From assembly GCA_934446135.1 (NCBI GenBank), contig CAKSDT010000061.1, positions 1 through 10,592 on the forward strand: a stretch of 10,592 nucleotides of DNA, in the 5' to 3' direction. Both the position numbers and the translations under genes were made by a program. How positions within the stretch are numbered: the stretch's first letter is position 1; the number at the start of each line of letters is the position of its first letter. Below are positions 1 to 4,802 of this stretch, piece by piece. Origin of the DNA: an uncultured Clostridia bacterium. GTDB taxonomy: Bacteria > Bacillota > Clostridia > RGIG6154. The notes below the pieces were generated by a model, which was not told the origin of the DNA, searched no databases, and saw nothing but the letters and a program-made list of their open reading frames with translations.

Positions 1-36
1 CTTTTTTTAAGCGGAGTTTTTTGATATGATGCCATT

Positions 37-70
37 AAACTTTAAACAAACTTCAATTTAGATTTTAAAG
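37..70. repeat. Left copy of a 34-bp inverted repeat
   Basis: The reverse complement of this stretch matches 2665-2698 at 33 of 34 positions, the only difference being at 54. Similarity continues outward more weakly: both copies have a GC(G/A)GAGTTTTTT terminator tail about 15-20 bases further out (14-22 here, minus strand of 2713-2740 there). This suggests that the window begins in the 3' arm of a terminator of a rightward gene lying off the left edge, and that two genes in opposite orientation share the same 3' flank. Confidence 0.7.
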
Positions 71-104
71 TTGCAATAAGCCGAGGACTATTGTCCTCGG
101 CTTT
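63..104. repeat. Direct repeat copy A (hairpin) flanking the ATPase gene
   Basis: These 42 bases match 1555-1596 at 36 of 42 positions in the same orientation. The arms of the contained hairpin change in step (GAGGAC/GTCCTC here, GAAGAC/GTCTTC there), so pairing is preserved. The two copies bracket the ATPase gene and its promoter. Confidence 0.65.
78..103. terminator. Bidirectional terminator hairpin downstream of the ATPase gene
   Basis: A perfect 11-bp stem (AAGCCGAGGAC with GTCCTCGGCTT) closes a 4-base loop, about 35 bases past the ATPase stop codon. The U tract is short on both strands. It probably ends the leftward ATPase transcript and perhaps a convergent one from the left. Confidence 0.6.
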
Positions 105-137
105 ACACTTTGTATTTTTTACAATCTATTGGTTTTA

Positions 138-1436
138 TTATAAATCCATTGAATTTTCTTCAAGCAGGAATTTTTCAATTCCAAGATATAAAATTCCGTT
201 ATCATCGTGATAAGGTATTATGTTATCTTTAACAACAACAATTTTCTTGAAGAAGTCCCTAACATTATTTAAAGAGCGTATTTCCTGTTCCCTTTTTTCC
301 TCGTCCGAAACAGAAAGTGCAGATTGGATGTAGTATTTTTGACTGCCTTTGCTTGCAATAAAATCAATTTCAAGGCTTATTCTTTTTGTTTTGTTATCCG
401 CACCCCGGGAAAATGTTTCAACAATTCCCACATCAACACTAAAATCCCTGTAAATCAGTTCATTATAAATGATGTTTTCCATAATATGATTTTCTTCCAT
501 CTGCCTGAAACTAAGCCTGGCATTTCTCAGCCCTATATCGCTGAAATAGTATTTCTGTGGAGAACCTATATATTTTCTCCCCTTAACATCATATCTTTCC
601 GCTTTGTATACTAAAAAAGCGTCAATGAAAAAACCAAGATATTTTCCAACTGTTTCAGCACTTATATTGACCCCTAATTTGCTCTTAAAAGTCTTTGCAA
701 TTTTGGATGCGTTAGTAAGGGAGCCTACAGAGGATGAAACAATATTTAAAATATCATCAAGAACCGACTTTTCATAATTTATTCTGTTTCTTTCCACAAT
801 ATCGCTCAGGTAAATTTTGTCAAAAAGCATTGTGAGATATTGAACTTTTTCTTCACGGCTCTCCTTTTTCAGAATAAGCGGCAATCCGCCGAAAGTGTAA
901 TATTCCTGTAACGCATTTTGTTTTTCGCCTTTATAAGCATTGTAAAACTCTCCGAATGATAAAGGATGTACCCTTATTTCATCTCCTCTGCCGCGAAACT
1001 CTGTCAGAATGTCTGATGAAAGCATTTTAGAATTGCTTCCCGTTACATATAAATCAATATTTTCCTTTTTCATAAGACCCAAAAGCACATCAACAAATCC
1101 TACCTTGTCTTCAACTCCGTCTACATACGGGTTTTGAATTGTTACAACTTTTTGTATTTCATCAAGAAAAATATAATAATTTTTTTCGTTGTTTTTGGTT
1201 AAATGTCGTAAGTATTTTCCCAATTCCAAAGGATTTCTGTATCTTATATTTTCATCATCGTCAAGTGCAAGTTCAATAATGCAGTCAGCCGAAACTCCCG
1301 TAGATATCAAATATTCTTTGTATATTTTAAATAATAAATAAGACTTTCCGCACCGCCTTATCCCTGTAATAACTTTTATTAAACCGTTTCCTTTTGCCTT
1401 TTTCAGCCTTTCAAGATACTTTTTTCTTTCAATCAC
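138..1436 (-). CDS. AAA ATPase with C-terminal DUF4143 domain (copy 1)
   Basis: The product is a 432-aa ATP-binding protein of the AAA_14/DUF4143 type, a family common in many copies in gut Clostridia, Bacteroidota and archaea and without a settled function. Walker A GIRRCGKS is at residues 25-32, Walker B FLDE near 90-93, a sensor-like TGSNS at 132-136 and an arginine-rich FRGRG at 147-151. A predicted winged-helix stretch covers about 220-285. The C-terminal part has the fold signature of PD-(D/E)XK-like proteins (E356-I-D358, then YYIQSA at 368-373), but Q and A replace the usual ExK, so nuclease activity is doubtful. I chose the GTG at 1434-1436 because AAGGGTGG lies 5 bases upstream and the resulting N-terminus matches the paralogue at 9128-10417. 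A longer GTG start at 1445 lacks a ribosome site. The gene is monocistronic, with its own promoter and terminator, and is bracketed by 42-bp direct repeats. Confidence 0.9.
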   Translation of the reverse strand: MIERKKYLERLKKAKGNGLIKVITGIRRCGKSYLLFKIYKEYLISTGVSADCIIELALDDDENIRYRNPLELGKYLRHLTKNNEKNYYIFLDEIQKVVTIQNPYVDGVEDKVGFVDVLLGLMKKENIDLYVTGSNSKMLSSDILTEFRGRGDEIRVHPLSFGEFYNAYKGEKQNALQEYYTFGGLPLILKKESREEKVQYLTMLFDKIYLSDIVERNRINYEKSVLDDILNIVSSSVGSLTNASKIAKTFKSKLGVNISAETVGKYLGFFIDAFLVYKAERYDVKGRKYIGSPQKYYFSDIGLRNARLSFRQMEENHIMENIIYNELIYRDFSVDVGIVETFSRGADNKTKRISLEIDFIASKGSQKYYIQSALSVSDEEKREQEIRSLNNVRDFFKKIVVVKDNIIPYHDDNGILYLGIEKFLLEENSMDL

Positions 1437-1455
1437 GCTTACCACCCTTAAATTT

Positions 1456-1512
1456 TGTGTATATACACATAATTTTCAATTATATTTTATCATATCCCAA
1501 AATGTGTGTCAA
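1456..1512 (-). promoter_or_regulatory. Promoter and palindromic operator candidate for ATPase copy 1
   Basis: On the minus strand, TTGACA (1507-1512) is separated by 17 bases from TAAAAT (1484-1489), which is preceded by TGA as an extended -10. The predicted start is near 1477. A perfect 14-bp palindrome TGTGTATATACACA (1456-1469) lies about 8 bases downstream of that start, a usual position for a repressor site. A related stretch at 1531-1556, upstream of the -35, matches 1456-1481 at 21 of 26 positions (TGTGTAT...CACA...TTTTCAATT). Confidence 0.7.
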
Positions 1513-1554
1513 TATTAAAATCCTAAATTATGTGTATTGCCACAATATTTTCAA

Positions 1555-1596
1555 TTTTAAGGTTGCGAAAAGCCGAAGACTGTTGTCTTCGGCTTT
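1555..1596. repeat. Direct repeat copy B (hairpin) flanking the ATPase gene
   Basis: This is the partner of 63-104 (36 of 42 identical, same orientation) and contains the hairpin that also serves as terminator of the small gene at 1608-1901. Confidence 0.65.
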
Positions 1597-1597
1597 T
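1568..1597. terminator. Terminator of the small hypothetical gene
   Basis: A 13-bp stem (AAAAGCCGAAGAC with GTCTTCGGCTTTT) closes a TGTT loop, 10 bases past the stop codon at 1608. The stem ends in a T tract on both strands, so it can work in both directions, and it insulates the small gene from the ATPase promoter. Confidence 0.8.
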
Positions 1598-1607
1598 TAT
1601 GCGGTTT

Positions 1608-1901
1608 TTACTTTAAATCTTTAAGTAAATCAAACACAATTCTTGCACCTATGTGTGCTCCGAGGTTGATGTGGGCTTTTTCAAGTTCCGTATTTATTCC
1701 CGTGAATTCATCTTCTACCTCAGCGTAACGGTCTTTACCTAATTCCGCTTCAAGTTTTTCGGCAAAAAGATCTTCGTTTGAGCGAATCCTTTCGTACAAT
1801 GTCTGATCACTGTAGTCCTTAAGCAAGGTTTCACCGTTTACTACAAACGACAAGATTTTGTCAAGTTTTAATCTTTCATTAATTTCTTCAATGTAATTCA
1901 T
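1608..1901 (-). CDS. Small acidic hypothetical protein, 97 aa
   Basis: I cannot name this protein. It is 97 residues long, rich in E, D, K and L, predicted mostly helical, with no signal peptide, membrane segment or cysteine. The C-terminal INLGAHIGARIVFDLL resembles in pattern the ...GF.LG.R...E ending of short uncharacterised Firmicutes proteins such as DUF6809, but this is only a resemblance. The start is the ATG at 1899-1901, with GGAGG 8 bases upstream (1910-1914). A TTG start at 1916 would place that site inside the gene. No promoter is visible in the ~20 bases between this ribosome site and the terminator of the RNA gene at 1935-2111. Its transcription therefore probably depends on read-through of that terminator or on a promoter inside the RNA unit. 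A terminator hairpin follows at 1568-1597. Confidence 0.75.
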   Translation of the reverse strand: MNYIEEINERLKLDKILSFVVNGETLLKDYSDQTLYERIRSNEDLFAEKLEAELGKDRYAEVEDEFTGINTELEKAHINLGAHIGARIVFDLLKDLK

Positions 1902-1934
1902 ATTGCTTTCCTCCAACAGTAAAAATTGTGCATT

Positions 1935-1965
1935 AAAAAATGCGTGACAGAAACTCCGTCACGCA
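1935..1965 (-). terminator. Intrinsic terminator of RNA copy 1, upstream of the small gene
   Basis: The stem TGCGTGAC (1941-1948) with GTCACGCA (1958-1965) closes a 9-nt loop and is followed on the minus strand by TTTTTT (1935-1940). It lies about 20 bases before the ribosome site of the 97-aa gene, so it could attenuate that gene. Confidence 0.85.
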
Positions 1966-2111
1966 CAAAAAACGCAGTGACCGTGTTTCCTGATTGTTAC
2001 CACACAACACACCCGAATATAACAACAAAACAGGGTTCGGAAACAGAGTATACGCTTTTTTTAGAGCGTACCCTCTTTTTGTTGTTTTATTCGTAATTTG
2101 TGTAATGTGGT
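1935..2111 (-). ncRNA. Structured non-coding RNA, tandem copy 1
   Basis: This RNA of about 177 nt runs from a predicted start near 2111 to the U tract at 1935-1940. Elements in RNA order: P1, 5' UUACCACA (2106-2113) with UGUGGUAA (1997-2004); P2, a long stem of 2071-2093 with 2014-2035 (CGAATA/UATTCG ends plus AAACAACAAAA/TTTTGTTGTT); P3, hairpin UACGCU/AGCGUA (2065-2070 with 2051-2056) with an A-rich 8-nt loop; a pseudoknot of UGUUUCC (2039-2045) with GGAAACA (1984-1990); a conserved CUGCGUUUUUUGU linker; and the terminator hairpin. P2 and the terminator stem differ in sequence from the other copies but stay paired. G·U pairs on this strand would be A/C mismatches on the other, which supports minus-strand transcription. 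I recognise no known RNA family. Confidence 0.7.
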
Positions 2112-2117
2112 AAGATA

Positions 2118-2146
2118 ATGATACCACTTTTTCGCAGAAAAATCAA
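2118..2146 (-). promoter_or_regulatory. Promoter of RNA copy 1
   Basis: TTGATT (2141-2146), a 17-base spacer and TATCAT (2118-2123) preceded by TGG form an extended -10 promoter. The predicted start A is at 2111. The -35 and spacer are identical to those of copy 2. Confidence 0.7.
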
Positions 2147-2171
2147 CTTTTTGCTTGACTTTTTTATAAAT

Positions 2172-2202
2172 AAAAAATGCGTGGCAGAAACTTTGCCACG
2201 CA
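2172..2202 (-). terminator. Intrinsic terminator of RNA copy 2
   Basis: The stem TGCGTGGCA (2178-2186) with TGCCACGCA (2194-2202) is followed on the minus strand by TTTTTT (2172-2177). Relative to copy 1, the A-T pair at the seventh position of the stem has become G-C on both arms. Confidence 0.85.
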
Positions 2203-2349
2203 CAAAAAACGCAGTGACTTTGTTTCTTTTTTAATTGTTACCACACAACATTTTCCGCATATTCAAAATACTAGGGATCTGGAAACAAAGTATACGCTTT
2301 TTTAATAGCGTATCCCCTAGCGGCTTGAATATACAAATTGTTATGTGGT
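2172..2349 (-). ncRNA. Structured non-coding RNA, tandem copy 2
   Basis: This is an RNA of about 178 nt, paralogous to 1935-2111. P1 is UACCACA (2344-2350) with UGUGGUA (2239-2245). P2 here is AUAUUCAA (2325-2332) with UUGAAUAU (2259-2266), plus CUAGGG (2315-2320) with CCCUAG (2271-2276); this sequence is entirely different from copy 1 yet fully paired. P3 is AUACGCU/AGCGUAU (2307-2313 with 2292-2298). The pseudoknot is a perfect 10-bp pairing, ACUUUGUUUC (2282-2291) with GAAACAAAGU (2217-2226), the best of the three copies. The conserved CUGCGUUUUUUGU linker and the terminator follow. This copy gives the clearest secondary-structure model. Confidence 0.75.
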
Positions 2350-2355
2350 AGGTTA

Positions 2356-2384
2356 ATAATACCACTTTTTCGCAGAAAAATCAA
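2356..2384 (-). promoter_or_regulatory. Promoter of RNA copy 2
   Basis: TTGATT (2379-2384), a 17-base spacer identical to copy 1, and TATTAT (2356-2361) with an upstream TGG. The predicted start A is at 2349, giving the same ACCACA 5' end as copy 1. Confidence 0.7.
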
Positions 2385-2410
2385 CTTTTTTATATGATTT
2401 TTTTGTAAAT

Positions 2411-2441
2411 AAAAAATGCGTGGCAGACACTTTGCCACGCA
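2411..2441 (-). terminator. Intrinsic terminator of RNA copy 3
   Basis: The stem TGCGTGGCA (2417-2425) with TGCCACGCA (2433-2441) is followed on the minus strand by TTTTTT (2411-2416). Confidence 0.85.
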
Positions 2442-2591
2442 CAAAAAACGCAGTGACTCCGTCTCTTTTTTGTTACCACACAATACCCTTATGAATAAAT
2501 ATACCACACAGAGTTCAGAAACAGAAGTATACGCTTTTTTCAATAGCGTACCTCTATGCAGTTTATAATATTCATTTTTGGTATTGGTGGT
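2411..2591 (-). ncRNA. Structured non-coding RNA, tandem copy 3 (promoter-distal from the small gene)
   Basis: This is an RNA of about 181 nt, the first of the array in transcription order and the most divergent. P1 is UACCAC (2587-2592) with GUGGUA (2474-2479). P2 is AUGAAUA (2569-2575) with UAUUCAU (2491-2497), plus AGAG (2552-2555) with CUCU (2510-2513), leaving a larger internal loop than in copies 1 and 2. P3 is UACGCU/AGCGUA (2545-2550 with 2530-2535). The pseudoknot ACUUC(U)GUUUC (2518-2528) with GAGACGGAGU (2456-2465) needs G·U pairs and one bulged U, possible only on the minus strand. The linker and terminator are conserved. Confidence 0.65.
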
Positions 2592-2597
2592 AAGTTA

Positions 2598-2626
2598 ATG
2601 ATACCACTTTTTTATAAAAAGAGCAA
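2598..2626 (-). promoter_or_regulatory. Promoter of RNA copy 3
   Basis: TATCAT (2598-2603) with an upstream TGG is at the same place as in the other copies and 17 bases from TTGCTC (2621-2626). That -35 is weaker than TTGATT, so this copy may be transcribed less. Confidence 0.55.
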
Positions 2627-2664
2627 CCTCTTTTCTGAAACTTAGCCAAAAACTTTATATTTAA

Positions 2665-2698
2665 CTTTAAAATCTAAATTAAAGTTTGTTTAAAGTTT
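2665..2698. repeat. Right copy of the 34-bp inverted repeat
   Basis: This is the inverted partner of 37-70 (33 of 34 identical). Together the two copies enclose ATPase copy 1, the 97-aa gene and the RNA array. It lies just beyond the terminator of the SGNH hydrolase gene. Confidence 0.7.
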
Positions 2699-2785
2699 GT
2701 CGGCTTTAAAATAAAAAAACTCTGCTTTATCTAAAGCAGAGTTCAACTTTAAGTTCTTTTAACTTTATATTCCCAGCCGACAAAC
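2695..2785. repeat. 11-bp inverted repeat around the hydrolase terminator
   Basis: GTTTGTCGGCT (2695-2705) and AGCCGACAAAC (2775-2785) are perfect inverted copies flanking the terminator stem at 2718-2743. They could form an outer stem for that terminator in the mRNA. They could also mark the ends of a tiny 91-bp inserted element, but no target-site duplication is visible. Confidence 0.45.
2711..2743 (-). terminator. Intrinsic terminator of the SGNH hydrolase gene
   Basis: A perfect 12-bp stem (AACTCTGCTTTA with TAAAGCAGAGTT) closes a 2-nt gap and is followed on the minus strand by a run of seven T. It lies about 67 bases past the hydrolase stop codon and separates that gene from the RNA array. 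Confidence 0.9.
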
Positions 2786-2809
2786 GCTCAGGAGCATAAT
2801 TTACTCAGT

Positions 2810-4696
2810 TTACTTTATTGTTATTGTGTAGGAAGCCGTAACTGCTTCTCCGTTAATTGTGTTAATCATATTTCCGATGTTTGTAACATTTGCGTCATAG
2901 TCAACACCCAAAGATGCAAGAAGTGCTTTTGCTTCTGCAAAAGTTCTTGTTGAACCGTTTTGAGGTTTTGTGTTTGCATAAATTCTTCTTATGTTGTAAA
3001 TATCTTTAAAAAGCGATTTGTAATCGTTGTAAATTGTCTGAGCCTTAACCTGGTTTGGATTTGCAGTGTATTCTGCAATATTTATACCGTTTGCAAGTTC
3101 CTCACCCGTAAACGAACCAATGCTTGTTCCGTTTAAAGTAACTGTGTGAGAGCCTGTTAAGCCCTTAACAATCAAAATTTCGCGGTTTAATGTGTTTTCA
3201 ATGTCATAACCTGCATTTTTAACTGCGGTGTAGTCTGAATTTACTGCCAAAGGAAGTGAATTCGGTTTGTAAGTAAATGAGATTTCACCGTTTGTTACAA
3301 GGTTTGAAACAGTTGCATTTGCAGCATTTACATTGTTTCCGTCTATTGCAACCGACGCAACTACAGGAGAAATTCCCTGTGATTTAGCCATTTCAGCTGC
3401 AACTATCAGATGTCCGTAACTGCTTGTATGAACCATATCACCTGAACTGAAACTAAATCCGTATTCTGTTTGCATAGTTCTCAAGGGCGTGTGAACATCA
3501 ATATATTTTGTACCCAATTTTTCTGCCGTTTCTTTATACTTTTTACTAACAAGTCGGAAACCTTCATTTAATGCAGTCGGAAACGCCTTGTCTCCCACCT
3601 TTTCCCATACAAACGGCGATAAAATTGTTATTTTTTCAGGTTTAATTCCCTTTGCGATAAGACCTTCAACCAAACTCTCAAGCGATGACGCCGCAACATC
3701 TACCGAATTTAAAATTGATTGATTCACTTCCTGAACTTCTGCATTTGCATCATATGCAAAGTTGTTCGCCCCCATCATAATTGTAAACGAATCGGGGTCT
3801 TTTTTGTAAACATTTTTAGCCAAATCGTCCGCAGATCTTTCATCCGGATTTGATGAATTTTGTTCAGCAAGCGATAAAATGTCCCAATCAATTCTTCCCA
3901 GAGCCCCGGCTGATGTGTCGCCTGCTGTGCCTTTATTGAAAAACTTAACATCTTTGGTATCTAAAAATCTCAATTTGTAGATGTAATCAAGGTATACTCC
4001 GTAGTTGGTTTCTGTTCCTACACCGGCAGTAATCGAGTCGCCGATAACACCGACAACACTGCCGTCTTTGTATGTTTCGTCCTCAACTTTTTCAGGAGTT
4101 GCAAGAGGAGTTAAAGAAGAAGATAAATCTCTCCACGCAAACGCTTTAACCAATGTTGTTCCCTCCGGAAGTGCGGTCGCAAAAGCCGAACCTTTGTTTT
4201 CGTCTGTCTTGGCAGTAAAGATTACGGGAGCACCCGCAAGTTCTTTTCCGCCGTTTTTGTAAAATGCAAAAATAATTTTATAGTCATCGGTAATGCCGTA
4301 CTCATTTTTAACTTCTGTTAAAGCACTTGCAAAACCGTCTTTTTCAAAGTATTTAAGGTTAACACTAAGTGCTTCAAGATAAGAAACAGCAGTGTCAACC
4401 GTGTTTGTTATAACATTTCCGTCCTGCATAACTTTGATGTCTGAAACAGAACCCCCTTTGTATGAAAAAGCAAATTTGTAACTTCCGTCGATCTTTGCAG
4501 TGGTTTCGTTTGCATAAACAACCTGATTTCCGTTCATTAAAAGAACAGTAACGGTAGAATTTCCGGTACTTGCAGTACCTGTTATAACGCATCTTTCAGT
4601 TTTATCATAATATGTGCCCTCAGGAGTTGCCGCAAAAACTGAAACAGCACCCAAAAGCATTGTGGCACATAATAAAATCGAAATTAATTTTTTCAT
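2810..4696 (-). CDS. Secreted SGNH/GDSL-type hydrolase, multidomain
   Basis: The product is a 628-aa exported esterase or lipase-like protein. A signal peptide covers residues 1-22 (MKK, hydrophobic core, VFA before A23). Residues 24-105 look like a small beta-sandwich domain. Residues 106-201 form a domain ending in VKAFAWRDLSSSLTPLATP, a motif also found at the C-terminus of the neighbouring 1172-aa protein. The SGNH catalytic domain spans about 212-445: GDSI with nucleophile Ser221, block II NKGTAGD (254-260), block III GANN (309-312, N in place of the usual D) and block V D420-x-x-H423. The C-terminal ~185 residues look like a beta domain plus a helical segment. Relatives de-acetylate or de-esterify polysaccharides; the substrate here is unknown. 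The ATG at 4696 has GGAG 5 bases upstream. A terminator separates it from the gene upstream at 4803-8321, so it is probably transcribed alone. Confidence 0.88.
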   Translation of the reverse strand: MKKLISILLCATMLLGAVSVFAATPEGTYYDKTERCVITGTASTGNSTVTVLLMNGNQVVYANETTAKIDGSYKFAFSYKGGSVSDIKVMQDGNVITNTVDTAVSYLEALSVNLKYFEKDGFASALTEVKNEYGITDDYKIIFAFYKNGGKELAGAPVIFTAKTDENKGSAFATALPEGTTLVKAFAWRDLSSSLTPLATPEKVEDETYKDGSVVGVIGDSITAGVGTETNYGVYLDYIYKLRFLDTKDVKFFNKGTAGDTSAGALGRIDWDILSLAEQNSSNPDERSADDLAKNVYKKDPDSFTIMMGANNFAYDANAEVQEVNQSILNSVDVAASSLESLVEGLIAKGIKPEKITILSPFVWEKVGDKAFPTALNEGFRLVSKKYKETAEKLGTKYIDVHTPLRTMQTEYGFSFSSGDMVHTSSYGHLIVAAEMAKSQGISPVVASVAIDGNNVNAANATVSNLVTNGEISFTYKPNSLPLAVNSDYTAVKNAGYDIENTLNREILIVKGLTGSHTVTLNGTSIGSFTGEELANGINIAEYTANPNQVKAQTIYNDYKSLFKDIYNIRRIYANTKPQNGSTRTFAEAKALLASLGVDYDANVTNIGNMINTINGEAVTASYTITIK

Positions 4697-4718
4697 ATAT
4701 TCTCCATCCTGTAAAATT

Positions 4719-4724
4719 AGTATA
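4719..4724 (-). promoter_or_regulatory. Possible -10 box of the SGNH hydrolase gene
   Basis: TATACT on the minus strand lies in the 67 bases between the upstream terminator and the start codon, within AGTTTATACTAA. Almost the same bases (AGTTTATACTTTA) form the -10 region of the 1172-aa gene. No good -35 is visible at 17 bases. Confidence 0.35.
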
Positions 4725-4761
4725 AACTACTAAAAATATCTTTTACCCGTGATTCTTTTTA

Positions 4762-4794
4762 AAAGGAACGGGGCAGGAAACCGCCCCTTCCTTT
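4762..4794 (-). terminator. Intrinsic terminator of the 1172-aa protein gene
   Basis: On the minus strand, AAAGGAAGGGGC pairs with GCCCCGTTCCTTT around an 8-base loop (one internal bulge), followed by a short T stretch. It lies just past the stop codon at 4803. Confidence 0.75.
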
Positions 4795-4802
4795 AAGTTT
4801 TT

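Noticed and set aside
324..614. Rightward reading frames opposite the ATPase, hydrolase and 1172-aa genes (also 4005-4262, 5795-6022, 6523-6777, 6858-7094)
   Set aside because: These are antisense shadows of well-supported genes, without ribosome sites or recognisable protein features.
2106..2129. GTGGTA/TACCAC hairpin as an alternative riboswitch-like stem competing with P1, or a rightward terminator (it is followed by TTTTT on the plus strand)
   Set aside because: The GTGGTA arm coincides with the TGG plus -10 box and would not be transcribed from the predicted start. The conserved G·U pairs favour the minus strand. A rightward terminator role cannot be fully excluded.
1933..2543. Two short leftward reading frames (64 and 90 codons) inside the RNA array, both containing KKAYT and FLCV peptides
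   Set aside because: They arise because conserved RNA bases fall in the same frame. The frame is broken by a stop in copy 2, they have no ribosome sites, and they cross promoters and terminators.
1935..2626. ToxI-type antitoxin repeats, 6S RNA, or tandem riboswitches
   Set aside because: The units are five to six times longer than ToxI repeats and each has its own promoter. The fold is not the single long bulged hairpin of 6S RNA. No metabolic gene follows.
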